From contig UQNE01000008.1 of assembly GCA_900542355.1 (NCBI GenBank), positions 48,521 to 112,520 of the forward strand: DNA of 64,000 nucleotides, given 5' to 3'. The notes under the pieces are model-generated. The model was not told where the DNA came from and searched no databases. It worked only from the letters and a program-made list of their open reading frames with translations. Made by a program: the position numbers and the translations under genes. Shown piece by piece: positions 25,557-33,712 of this stretch; position 1 is the stretch's first letter; every line of letters begins with the position of its first letter. Source of the stretch: an uncultured Bacteroidales bacterium (GTDB taxonomy: Bacteria > Bacteroidota > Bacteroidia > Bacteroidales > Paludibacteraceae).

Positions 25557-26090
25557 ATGACTCGTATAGGACTTCTTAGTGATACCCACGGACTGCTCGA
25601 TGCGCGTGTGTTGGAGCATTTCCGCGATGTGGATGAGATTTGGCATGCTGGCGACATCGGCAGCGAAGAGGTGCTGCGTCGCTTGCGAGAGTTCAAACCC
25701 ACTCGTGCCGTCTATGGCAATATGGATAGCGGTGATGTGCGCTACTCGCTCTCTGAATTTTACCATTTTCGGGTAGAGGAGGTCGAGGTGCTGATGACCC
25801 ATATCGGCGGCTATCCGGGGAAGTACAACCCTTGGCTTATGCCGATGTTCCAAAAGAGTCTCGACGCCCTCAACCACCCCGAGGCATCGCAGAGCAGTCG
25901 CATCGATTTGTTTGTCTGCGGGCATAGTCATATCCTCAAGGTGCAATACGACTCCCACTATCGTTTTCTCACGATGAACCCGGGCGCAGCAGGCAAACAA
26001 GGATGGCAGACGGTGCAGACACTCCTGCGATTTGTTATCGACGGATCGCAGATACACGACTTAGAAGTAATCGAACTCGAACGCCGATAG
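25557..26090 (+). CDS. YfcE/MJ0936-type metallophosphoesterase
   Basis: A 177-residue calcineurin-like phosphoesterase with all metal motifs: LLSDTHG, HAGDIGS, YGNMD, THIGGYPGKY and CGHSHILK. The small size fits the YfcE family of phosphodiesterases; the natural substrate is unknown. It stands alone before a non-coding stretch with a candidate small RNA. Confidence 0.9.
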   Translation: MTRIGLLSDTHGLLDARVLEHFRDVDEIWHAGDIGSEEVLRRLREFKPTRAVYGNMDSGDVRYSLSEFYHFRVEEVEVLMTHIGGYPGKYNPWLMPMFQKSLDALNHPEASQSSRIDLFVCGHSHILKVQYDSHYRFLTMNPGAAGKQGWQTVQTLLRFVIDGSQIHDLEVIELERR

Positions 26091-26216
26091 CACGAATTAT
26101 CAAAAAGATACAAGAAATATGCTTTTTAACAGCAAAAAGCCGTGTGTAGGTCTGTTATACAGGGTATAAATGTACAAAATGAGGAAAATAGGTGTTGCAT
26201 AACATACAAAAAGCTA

Positions 26217-26247
26217 TTGTGGGTATCAGAAAAAAGCAGTACCTTTG
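26217..26247 (+). promoter_or_regulatory. Strong promoter of candidate small RNA
   Basis: TTG (26217-26219), 20 bases, TACCTTTG (26240-26247). The AAAAAAGCAGTA-TTTGCACCCG surroundings are nearly the same as at the tRNA-Lys and rRNA promoters of this window. Confidence 0.75.
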
Positions 26248-26253
26248 CACCCG

Positions 26254-26345
26254 AAATCAAAACAACACAATCTTTTTTGTACCTTAAAAAAACAGACTAA
26301 TACCTTAGAAAAAAAGTCGTCGTGATGACGACTTTTTTCTTTTTT
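26254..26345 (+). ncRNA. Candidate small RNA of about 85-90 nt
   Basis: The start is inferred 6-7 bases after the rRNA-like -7 box; the end is the terminator with perfect arms AAAAAGTCGTC and GACGACTTTTT (26311-26337). No ATG-initiated frame lies between them. The body is A-rich with little structure. It may instead be only a promoter beside a shared bidirectional terminator of the two convergent genes. Confidence 0.5.
26311..26345. terminator. Bidirectional terminator
   Basis: An 11-bp perfect stem AAAAAGTCGTC / GACGACTTTTT with a 5-base loop and T-rich tail; serves plus-strand RNA and possibly the convergent methyltransferase operon. Confidence 0.85.
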
Positions 26346-26385
26346 TATTGGATAGCATTATTAGACGATAGTATGATTACGATAT

Positions 26386-26440
26386 TCTAGAATCCCTAGA
26401 CCACCTAGAATATCTAGATCATCTAGCCTCCTATAATCAT
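26386..26440. repeat. CTAGA-type repeat, copy 2
   Basis: Five CTAG tetranucleotides in about 45 bases (units such as CTAGAATATCTAGATCATC). It lies beside a terminator between convergent genes, like the copies at 7117 and 34820. Confidence 0.7.
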
Positions 26441-26451
26441 CCATCTACATC

Positions 26452-27249
26452 CTACAAATAGAAATCTTGTGTAAGTCGGCTATATTCCTCGCTGCGGGGG
26501 GAGGTGGACGACTCTATGTAAAACAATTCGGGTTGTGTCGGTTGGTCCGATGCAATAGGGGAGAACTCTATCAGTATTCGTTTGGCGGCTTTCCCCGGCT
26601 TGGTGCATACGCGGGTGAGCCGTGTACAAAATAGTTTCTCTGTTTCGGCTATACGGATGATGTCTTTTTCTGCCTCAGCAGGCAGTATGAGTGCGATAAT
26701 GCCCTGTGGTGCAACTAATTGTGCGGCGTGGTGCAGTAGCGATGAATAGGGGAGGGAATCACTGTGGCGTGCCAACAAACGATCTTGGTCGGGGTTCTTC
26801 AAACTGTTTTGAAAGTAGGGCGGATTGCTTACAATCAAGTCGTAAACCGTGTCAGAGTGGTAGTCTTGCAGTGCCGACAAAGAGCAACAAAGACGCTCGC
26901 TCCAAGGGCTTTGGCGGAAATTCTGCTCGGCTTGTTGTATGGCAGAAGGTGCAATGTCAATGGCGTCTATCTTTGCTTCCCCAAAACGCTGAGCCAACAT
27001 CAAGGCTATCAGGCCGCTACCCGTACCTATATCTAATATATGGTGTACCTCCGCATGGTTTCTGCGCAGTGCCTCACTTTTTTCGTCTGTACTTTTTGAT
27101 ATATGGTGTCCCTTCGGAGTCGATGAAGAGGGGGCGTTTGTCCCCTGCATGGCCCAAGCACCGAGCAAAACACCATCGGTACCTACTTTCATAGCGCACA
27201 TGTTGTGCCACACACAGAATTGTTTGAAACGAAAAAAATCAGAAGCCAT
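26452..27249 (-). CDS. trmN6: TrmN6-like tRNA (adenine-N6)-methyltransferase
   Basis: A 265-residue class I methyltransferase. FFRFKQFCVWH and MKVGTDGVLLGAW begin the YfiC/TrmN6 family, motif I is DIGTGSG (73-79) and the adenine-N6 motif is NPPY (142-145). The family modifies A37 of tRNA-Val1. Between the KVGTDG motif and motif I there is an extra polar insert of about 30 residues (38-67) absent from the common length of about 235-245. It follows the CcdA-like gene by 29 bases on the minus strand. Confidence 0.88.
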   Translation of the reverse strand: MASDFFRFKQFCVWHNMCAMKVGTDGVLLGAWAMQGTNAPSSSTPKGHHISKSTDEKSEALRRNHAEVHHILDIGTGSGLIALMLAQRFGEAKIDAIDIAPSAIQQAEQNFRQSPWSERLCCSLSALQDYHSDTVYDLIVSNPPYFQNSLKNPDQDRLLARHSDSLPYSSLLHHAAQLVAPQGIIALILPAEAEKDIIRIAETEKLFCTRLTRVCTKPGKAAKRILIEFSPIASDQPTQPELFYIESSTSPRSEEYSRLTQDFYL

Positions 27250-27278
27250 TATTTTCTTAGGTTCTCCGTTACATGCGG

Positions 27279-28007
27279 TTAATGGACCATTTTATGCATT
27301 ATGCATTCATCATTATGCATTGAATCATGCATTGAACTGTGTTCGTTGTAAGCATGTATGCCTAGGTAAACACTCAGTGCAATAAACAACCCTGCACAGA
27401 TATAGCGAAACCACTTTTCAAATACCCCCAATTTATGGGTCAGATTGCCGATTCCTACTGCGCTGTAACTGATTGCCCACGCAATGAGCATGATGGGCAG
27501 TCCCGTTCCTAAACCGAACAAAACAAGCATTATCCAAGATACACTCAGCGGCATCGCTACAGCCATATCAATCATCGTGATGAAATAGATAAGACGGTGC
27601 GGACAGAATGCTACGGCAAAGACAACACCCAACACAAAAGCCCACAATCCGCTATGCTTGCTGTCGGCTTTCTCTATCCAACGACTGATACCGTGTTCGT
27701 GCTCGTGATGGTGTCCGCTCAGTAGCAGTACCACACCGCATAGCAGCATAAACACCGCCAATACAGGCTCGCCGTATCGCTCTATAATATGCTGAATACC
27801 ATCAGTTTGCGCACCGAGCAAAAAAGGAATACCCAAAGCGATATAGGTGCATAGTTTGCCTAACACGAACATCAGTCCGCTCCTAAGTACCTTCCGTTTG
27901 TTGCTCACCTCCTTGTCGATATAGGCAATGGCGGTGATACTCGTAAAGAGGGTGCATGGGTCGAGTATGGTAAGAAGCCCTAATACAAAGGCTGTCAAAA
28001 ATTGCAT
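27279..28007 (-). CDS. CcdA/DsbD-like membrane protein
   Basis: A 242-residue membrane protein starting MQFLTAFVLG at 28007. LTILDPCTLFTSITAIAYI and AFCPHRLIYFITMID place the two half-repeat Cys/Pro motifs of the CcdA/DsbD transmembrane family, which moves reducing power across the membrane or acts in metal/organoarsenical export. A His cluster (GHHHEHEHG) lies in a loop and the C-terminus is rich in His and Met (HSSMHDSMHND...MHKMVH). That tail is encoded by ATGCAT repeats. Exact function unknown. Confidence 0.8.
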   Translation of the reverse strand: MQFLTAFVLGLLTILDPCTLFTSITAIAYIDKEVSNKRKVLRSGLMFVLGKLCTYIALGIPFLLGAQTDGIQHIIERYGEPVLAVFMLLCGVVLLLSGHHHEHEHGISRWIEKADSKHSGLWAFVLGVVFAVAFCPHRLIYFITMIDMAVAMPLSVSWIMLVLFGLGTGLPIMLIAWAISYSAVGIGNLTHKLGVFEKWFRYICAGLFIALSVYLGIHAYNEHSSMHDSMHNDECIMHKMVH

Positions 28008-28023
28008 AGTCTGTCTGATTAGA

Positions 28024-28058
28024 TTTGCAAAGTTACGACAATTTTCGTATCTTTGCAA
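28024..28058. promoter_or_regulatory. Interlocked divergent promoters
   Basis: Plus: TTG (28025-28027), 20 bases, TATCTTTG (28048-28055). Minus: TTG (28058-28056), 20 bases, TAACTTTG (28035-28028). Each -33 touches the -7 of the other, so the two polymerases must compete. Plus drives the histidine kinase, minus the CcdA-like gene. Confidence 0.8.
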
Positions 28059-28064
28059 GCGGAA

Positions 28065-30335
28065 ATGAAAAAAGATTGGAAAATAGGTCGCTGTATGGCT
28101 GTTTTTTCTCTATGTCGGCTGTTGCAAACGCCCTGTCTGCCGAGCCTGCAGAGAAAATCACGCATATCGTCGGTTCCCGCGTGGACAATAGGTGTGTGCG
28201 TGTGTTTGTTGCTTGCGCTATCGAGTTGTAGCGGCTTTCGTGGTGAGGCACGCCGTGTGCAGAACACTTTGCTCAAGCAAGAGGCGGAAGCGGAGAAACA
28301 AACGGCGGCATTGGTGCGCTGCATAGAGCACAACCCCAGTTTCGATTCGGTGCAAATCATTGCGCAGCAAGATAAGCATATCTTGTTTTATATCTTTGAT
28401 AAACGCAACTTGGTCTATTGGTCCGACAACTGGTTGGCAACCGATGAGGTGGTGCTGACGGGCTACGATAGTTGGACTTATTCTCGTTTCCACAATGCGC
28501 ATACAATCTCTCGTTGGACGCAGGCGGGAGAGTACAATATCCTTACGGTGGTGCCTATCAAGTATGCCTATTCCGCAGGCGAGACGCTCTTTCGCAATGC
28601 GTTTATTCCGCCTTTCGAGGGCAATGAGGCGTATGATTTGATTCGCTACCATTCAGATGATGGCGTGGAGATTTCGTCTGCCGATCATCATTTCTTGTTC
28701 ACACTTGTGCCGGAGCGGAACGAACCGGCAGGGTTGGCTCCGACCACTATGGATGAGTCGTTTACCTTCCGCCCTCTCTCTCGCTCTGCCGACCATATCG
28801 ATTCGGCAACTCATGTGCACACCTATTTTATGATTTGTCTGCTCTCCGTAGCCCTCTTGGTGTTAGCGGGAATCATAGGATTGATATACTTTCGCGGGTT
28901 CCGCAATATGCCCCTGCGTATGCGGTTCGTCTATGTGGTGATGACATGTGTGCTGCTATCGTATATATATATATTTGCCCTATCGGTTCGGTATGTGCAG
29001 GGCAATTATGAGCAACGCCAGCAGGAGGCTCTGCTCTCTAAGTGCAAGTACATACAGGCGTATCTGCAGAGCCTGTACTATTGGGATATTTCGCTTACGG
29101 GAGCAAATACGGCGGGACTGAATGTGGACTTGCGCGACTTGAGTTTCTCGGCCGGTGCGGACATCAATGTGTACGACAACCAAGGGCAGTTGGTCGGTTC
29201 TTCTACACCCAAACTCTTTTCAGAAGGCTTGCTCTCTACGCGTATCTCCCCTGCGCCGTTCTTCTCCTCCCGCGATACATTGGTGCAATACGAGCAAATA
29301 GGTGATATGCGTTATCTGTGTGCCTATATGCCTTTCTACAACGGATCGTATGTGCAAATAGGGTATGTGGCAGTGCCGAGTTTCGTCAGCGAGATGGAAA
29401 AAGCGCAAGAGGCAGATGCCCTATTGGCTCGTTTGCTACCTTCATACCTGCTTACCCTGTTCATTGCAATCCTTGCTTCTTATTTGGCAGTTCGCAATAT
29501 CACCCGTTCTCTCAGTACACTTACGGATAAAATGCGTCATTTCCGAATAGGCAATCCCGACAACCATATCAACTACTCTTACAAGGATGAAGTGGGCGAG
29601 TTGGCAGAGCGATACAATGCGATGGTGGATCAGATGGAGGAGTCGGCTTCCCGTTTGGCGAAAGCGGAGCGTGAAGGCGCATGGCGCACTATGGCAAGGC
29701 AGATAGCACACGAAATCAACAATCCGCTCACCCCGATGAAACTCACCATACAGCAGATGCAGTTCCTCAAAGGCTCTGAGCGTTTTGACGCCTATTTCGA
29801 TAGAGCCACGCAGATGCTTATCGAGCAGATTGATACCTTGTCGCATATAGCCAAGTCGTTCTCTACTTTTGCCAAACAACCCGAAGTGAGTACCACCGAA
29901 GTGGATGTGGCGCAGAAATTGGCGAATGTGATTACCCTTATTCGGAACAATCCCGCAGGAGTACCGGTGCGATATGTGGGTCCCGATCATGGAGTGATGG
30001 TATGGGCAGATGCTGAGCAGATACCGCAAGTGTTCACCAATATCTTGCGCAATGCCTTGCAGGCGATGGAGGGGCAATCGAATGCCGACATCATCGTCAT
30101 TCTCAAGGATGCACCCGATGGACAAATAGTAATCAGTTTCTCGGATAATGGCCCGGGTATATCGCCCGAGGTGCAACAGCGTGTCTTTATGCCTAATTTC
30201 ACTACCAAGAATACCGGTATGGGCTTAGGATTGGCTATCTCTAAGAACATTGTTGAAGGCTCGGGCGGAAAAATATGTTTTGAAACATCTCAAAAGGGCA
30301 CTACTTTTTTTGTGTACTTGAGAAAAAAGCAGTAA
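28065..30335 (+). CDS. Sensor histidine kinase, NtrY-like
   Basis: A 756-residue sensor kinase. Membrane segments lie near residues 42-62, 255-275, 290-310 and 460-480, with an extracytoplasmic sensor region between. HAMP (RSLSTLTDKM...GNPDNHINY) leads to the H-box MARQIAHEINNPLTPMK, N-box FTNILRNALQAM and G-boxes DNGPGIS, GMGLGLAI. No response regulator is adjacent. The ATG at 28065 is only about 5 bases from the predicted transcript start, so a leaderless start or the next ATG at 28095 is possible. Its stop codon is the first part of the gdhA -7 box. Confidence 0.9.
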   Translation: MKKDWKIGRCMAVFSLCRLLQTPCLPSLQRKSRISSVPAWTIGVCVCLLLALSSCSGFRGEARRVQNTLLKQEAEAEKQTAALVRCIEHNPSFDSVQIIAQQDKHILFYIFDKRNLVYWSDNWLATDEVVLTGYDSWTYSRFHNAHTISRWTQAGEYNILTVVPIKYAYSAGETLFRNAFIPPFEGNEAYDLIRYHSDDGVEISSADHHFLFTLVPERNEPAGLAPTTMDESFTFRPLSRSADHIDSATHVHTYFMICLLSVALLVLAGIIGLIYFRGFRNMPLRMRFVYVVMTCVLLSYIYIFALSVRYVQGNYEQRQQEALLSKCKYIQAYLQSLYYWDISLTGANTAGLNVDLRDLSFSAGADINVYDNQGQLVGSSTPKLFSEGLLSTRISPAPFFSSRDTLVQYEQIGDMRYLCAYMPFYNGSYVQIGYVAVPSFVSEMEKAQEADALLARLLPSYLLTLFIAILASYLAVRNITRSLSTLTDKMRHFRIGNPDNHINYSYKDEVGELAERYNAMVDQMEESASRLAKAEREGAWRTMARQIAHEINNPLTPMKLTIQQMQFLKGSERFDAYFDRATQMLIEQIDTLSHIAKSFSTFAKQPEVSTTEVDVAQKLANVITLIRNNPAGVPVRYVGPDHGVMVWADAEQIPQVFTNILRNALQAMEGQSNADIIVILKDAPDGQIVISFSDNGPGISPEVQQRVFMPNFTTKNTGMGLGLAISKNIVEGSGGKICFETSQKGTTFFVYLRKKQ

Positions 30336-30340
30336 CTTTG
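30310..30340 (+). promoter_or_regulatory. Promoter of gdhA overlapping the kinase stop codon
   Basis: TTG (30310-30312), 20 bases, TAACTTTG (30333-30340). The TAA of the -7 box is the kinase stop codon. Confidence 0.8.
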
Positions 30341-30399
30341 CCCGCAAAACAAAACGCATCGCTGTGCACTGTGTTAATTAAGAATGAAAAATTGCAAGA

Positions 30400-30480
30400 C
30401 TTGCGTAACACGAAGTAACTAACACGATGTTCTCAACACGCAGTAACTAACACGCGAAGCGTAACTAACACGAAGTAAAC
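30400..30480. repeat. AACACGAAGT leader repeats, gdhA
   Basis: Five or six degenerate units of about 14-16 bases, core TAACACGAAGTAAC, in the gdhA 5' leader. Same family as at 32045-32110 and 37450-37500. Confidence 0.75.
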
Positions 30481-30506
30481 AAAACAACCCTTAAATAATA
30501 AATGCG

Positions 30507-31850
30507 ATGAAAGTCGAAACTATTATGCAGCAGTTGGCTGCGAAACATCCGGGCGAGGCAGAGTATCTGCAGGCCGTTCAGGAAGTGTTGGAATCAATCG
30601 AAGAAGTGTACAATCAGCACCCTGAGTTTGAGCAGGCTAAGATTGTAGAGCGTATGGTGGAACCGGATCGTATCTTCACCTTCCGCGTAACTTGGATAGA
30701 CGATGCCGGTCAGGTGCAGACCAACCTTGGTTATCGTGTTCAATTCAATTCCGCTATCGGTCCGTACAAAGGCGGCCTCCGTTTCCACAAAGCAGTTACC
30801 CCGAGTATGCTGAAGTTCTTGGGCTTTGAGCAGACTTTCAAAAACGCTCTGACCACACTGCCTATGGGTGGCGCTAAGGGCGGTTCTGACTTCGACCCCG
30901 TTGGCAAATCAGATGCCGAGATCATGCGCTTCTGCCAAGCCTTTATGCTGGAACTGTGGCGTTGCATCGGTCCTGACCAAGATATTCCTGCTGGTGATGT
31001 AGGTGTAGGTGGCCGTGAAATTGGTTTCCTTAACGGAATGTATCAGAAATTGGCTCGCGAGTACCATACGGGTGTGCTTACCGGTAAGGGTATGACTTGG
31101 GGCGGCTCTATCTTGCGTCCTGAGGCTACCGGTTTTGGTGCTCTCTATTTTACGCAGCACTTGCTCCACAAGGCCGGACACGACATCCAAGGTAAGACTG
31201 TGGCCATCTCCGGTTTCGGTAATGTGGCTTGGGGTGCGGCTACCAAGGCTACCGAGTTAGGTGCAAAGGTTGTGGCTATCTCCGGTCCTGATGGTGTTGT
31301 GGCTATTCCTAACGGTATCACCCAAGAGATGATTGACTATATGCTCGTAATGCGCTCCAGCAATCGCAACAAAGTGCAAGATATGGCAGACAAGTTCCCC
31401 GCTGAGGCTCACTTTACTGCAGGCAAGAAGGCTTGGAGCATCAAGTGCGACATCGCATTGCCTTGCGCTTTCCAAAACGAGTTGAGCGAGGAGGATGCAA
31501 AAGAACTGAAGGCTAACGGCTGCTGGTGCTGCTGTGAGGTAAGTAATATGGGTTGCCAACCCGGTGCTATCCATTATTTCCAACACAATGGCGTCCTCTT
31601 TGCCCCGGGCAAGGCAGTGAACGCAGGTGGTGTGGCTACTTCCGGTCTGGAGATGACGCAGAACGCAGAGCACCTGAGTTGGACTGCCAAAGAGGTGGAC
31701 GAGCGTTTGCACCACATTATGCAATCTATCCACGAGCAATGTGTTAAGTTCGGTACGCAACCCGATGGAACGATCGACTATGTCAAGGGTGCTAACATCG
31801 CCGGCTTTATGAAAGTGGCTCAGGCTATGCTCGAACAAGGCATTCTCTAA
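30507..31850 (+). CDS. gdhA: NADP-type glutamate dehydrogenase
   Basis: A 447-residue hexameric-type GDH. PYKGGLRFHKAV, LPMGGAKGGSDFDP with catalytic-site Lys124, GDVGVGGREIG and the dinucleotide fold GFGNVAWGAATKA are all present. The enzyme makes glutamate from 2-oxoglutarate and ammonia, the main ammonia entry in gut Bacteroidales. NADPH use is likely from the length and subgroup. It has a consensus promoter, a leader of about 160 bases full of 14-bp repeats, and a terminator. Confidence 0.97.
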   Translation: MKVETIMQQLAAKHPGEAEYLQAVQEVLESIEEVYNQHPEFEQAKIVERMVEPDRIFTFRVTWIDDAGQVQTNLGYRVQFNSAIGPYKGGLRFHKAVTPSMLKFLGFEQTFKNALTTLPMGGAKGGSDFDPVGKSDAEIMRFCQAFMLELWRCIGPDQDIPAGDVGVGGREIGFLNGMYQKLAREYHTGVLTGKGMTWGGSILRPEATGFGALYFTQHLLHKAGHDIQGKTVAISGFGNVAWGAATKATELGAKVVAISGPDGVVAIPNGITQEMIDYMLVMRSSNRNKVQDMADKFPAEAHFTAGKKAWSIKCDIALPCAFQNELSEEDAKELKANGCWCCCEVSNMGCQPGAIHYFQHNGVLFAPGKAVNAGGVATSGLEMTQNAEHLSWTAKEVDERLHHIMQSIHEQCVKFGTQPDGTIDYVKGANIAGFMKVAQAMLEQGIL

Positions 31851-31938
31851 TCGTAATATGCTCCGCACTATTGCTTCAATCAAAGATGAAGTGGCGAATG
31901 GTACGGTCGTGTGATGCGTGATTGCATCTATAATTAAG

Positions 31939-31972
31939 GAAAGGGACGGCTTGATTGCCGCCCCTTTTTTGT
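31939..31972 (+). terminator. Terminator of gdhA
   Basis: GGGACGGC and GCCGCCCC around TTGATT, one mismatch, with A-rich flank and TTTTTT tail. Confidence 0.8.
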
Positions 31973-32001
31973 AACATACTGTTGGCTTTTGTTTGTACAA
32001 T

Positions 32002-32032
32002 TTGCAGATGTCGTTTTTTATGTGTATCTTTG
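32002..32032 (+). promoter_or_regulatory. Promoter of the ABC transporter/DUF4857 operon
   Basis: TTG (32002-32004), 20 bases, TATCTTTG (32025-32032). Confidence 0.85.
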
Positions 32033-32044
32033 CAGGCGTAAAAC

Positions 32045-32110
32045 CAACACGAGGTTATTAACACGAAGTTATTAACACAAAGTTATCAACACGAAGTAAC
32101 TAACACGCAG
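32045..32110. repeat. 14-bp tandem repeat in 5' leader
   Basis: Five units with exact 14-base period, consensus AACACGAAGTTATT, the last ending directly before the ATG of the ABC gene. It makes up almost the whole leader. Confidence 0.92.
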
Positions 32111-32111
32111 T

Positions 32112-32831
32112 ATGGATACATCTACGCCAATGATTGAGTACGATCATGTTACTCATTATTACGGAAAACGCCTCATATACAGCGATTTGTCCTTTACCGT
32201 TCCCCGTGGACGAATACTCGGCTTGTTGGGTAAGAACGGTACGGGAAAGACCACCACTATCAATATCCTAAGCGGTTTCATTCAGCCCGCCAAGGGAAGT
32301 TGCCGTCTCTTAGGCTACGATACGCGCACTATGCCCGCAGAGGTAAGGCAGCGTATCGGACTGTTGCTCGAAGGGCATGTGCAATACCCCTTTATGACCA
32401 TACGGCAGATAGAGCAGTTCTATGCACCATTCTACCCTCATTGGAACAAAGACGCCTATTACGAACTGATGAGCCTGCTCCATGTGAAGGACTATCAGCA
32501 CCTCAATCAGATGTCCAATGGGCAACGCTCGCAAGTGGCTCTCGGCCTTCTCATGGCGCAAGACCCCGAACTGTTAATCCTCGACGATTTCTCTCTTGGT
32601 CTTGACCCCGGATATCGACGACTATTTGTGGAGTATCTGCGCGATTTCTGCAAGAAAGGCAACAAGACTGTATTCCTCACCTCACACATCATCCAAGACC
32701 TCGAACGCCTTGTGGACGACTGTATCATTATGGACTATGGTAAGATTTTGCGTCAATGCCCTGTAGGCGAACTAATCACGCCTACCTCCACTCTCGAAGA
32801 CACCTTCATCGAACTGACAGGAAAATACTGA
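32112..32831 (+). CDS. ABC transporter ATP-binding protein
   Basis: A 239-residue ATPase of the ABC-2 exporter class: Walker A GKNGTGKT, signature MSNGQRSQ and Walker B LLILDDFSLGLDP. The residue after the Walker B Asp is Asp instead of the usual catalytic Glu, which may slow hydrolysis. It is followed by a permease and a DUF4857 protein, a set known from Bacteroides. Start ATG directly follows the last leader repeat; Met7 (MIEYDHV) is an alternative. Confidence 0.9.
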   Translation: MDTSTPMIEYDHVTHYYGKRLIYSDLSFTVPRGRILGLLGKNGTGKTTTINILSGFIQPAKGSCRLLGYDTRTMPAEVRQRIGLLLEGHVQYPFMTIRQIEQFYAPFYPHWNKDAYYELMSLLHVKDYQHLNQMSNGQRSQVALGLLMAQDPELLILDDFSLGLDPGYRRLFVEYLRDFCKKGNKTVFLTSHIIQDLERLVDDCIIMDYGKILRQCPVGELITPTSTLEDTFIELTGKY

Positions 32832-32955
32832 CGCAATGTGCAAAACGCAATGCGTCAATAAGAAATGCATAATTGCTCATAGAATACCTATAGTATCTAC
32901 ACACAGCAATTAACGCCTAGTTATATGATAATTAATGTTTTAAGTAAATAACAGC
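32832..32955. other. Spacer with AATTAATG module
   Basis: Contains CAATTAACGCC, GTTATATGATAATTAATG and no clear promoter; the ABC genes are probably still co-transcribed. Confidence 0.4.
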
Positions 32956-33627
32956 ATGCTCAAAAGTATATTCACCAAAGAATGGCTCAAGACACGAATG
33001 GCAGTCGTGCTTATCTTCGTTGTCTCAATGGCTCTTTGTGCCTATTTGCTCGTTGATGCACATCGGCTCATCGTCATCAATGGTTTGATGCCTGTTTGGG
33101 ATACACTCCTCTCTCGTGATACCCTCTTGCTCGAACCGTTAGAGTTTCTACCCCTTATCGCCGGTATTCTCTTGGCTGTTACGCAGATGCTGCCCGAGAT
33201 GCAACAAAAGCGTATCAAACTTACTCTCCACCTGCCTATTGCCAACTGGAAAGCCATCGGCGCAATGCTCTTGTATGGTATCGTGATTATGTTGGCATTG
33301 TTGCTCCTGAACCTCGGCACCTGTTTTATCACTTTGGCTTGTTGGTTACCGGCAGAGATGCTCCGACATATATTCCTGACTGTGTTAGTTTGGTATATTG
33401 CCGGCATACAAGCCTATATCTTTGCGGTGTGGATTGTACTTGAACCTACTTGGCGAATGCGCATTCCCGAACTATTGTTCGCTGCGGCTTGCTTGTGGAT
33501 GTTCTTCGTTTCTATTATGCCGGAGACCTACAATGCCTTCTTGCCTATTTTAGCACTATTCACCATCTTGTTTCTCCCGCTGCCGATGCTCTCCATCACA
33601 CGATTCAAACAAGGAAAAGGACTGTAA
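32956..33627 (+). CDS. ABC transporter permease
   Basis: A 223-residue protein with about six membrane segments (MAVVLIFVVSMALCAYLLV, LEFLPLIAGILLAVTQMLP, ALLLLNLGTCFITLACWL and others). Amphipathic MLKSIFTKEWLKTR at the start is typical of ABC-2 permeases. It sits between its likely ATPase and a DUF4857 protein. Substrate unknown. Confidence 0.82.
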   Translation: MLKSIFTKEWLKTRMAVVLIFVVSMALCAYLLVDAHRLIVINGLMPVWDTLLSRDTLLLEPLEFLPLIAGILLAVTQMLPEMQQKRIKLTLHLPIANWKAIGAMLLYGIVIMLALLLLNLGTCFITLACWLPAEMLRHIFLTVLVWYIAGIQAYIFAVWIVLEPTWRMRIPELLFAAACLWMFFVSIMPETYNAFLPILALFTILFLPLPMLSITRFKQGKGL

Positions 33628-33644
33628 ATCAATTAAGAATAGCA

Positions 33645-33705
33645 GCCTCTGACAGCCGCAGGCAATCTGACAGCGCAGCGGTCTAATCTCGAATTTCTAA
33701 CAACG
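33645..33705. repeat. AGCGCAGCGG spacer repeats
   Basis: CTGACAGCCGCAGGCAAT and CTGACAGCGCAGCGGTCTAA units between permease and DUF4857 genes. Confidence 0.45.
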
Positions 33706-33712
33706 AACATCT

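Noticed and set aside
32045..32110. CRISPR array
   Set aside because: The 14-bp units are directly adjacent with no unique spacers and no cas genes; they are leader repeats.
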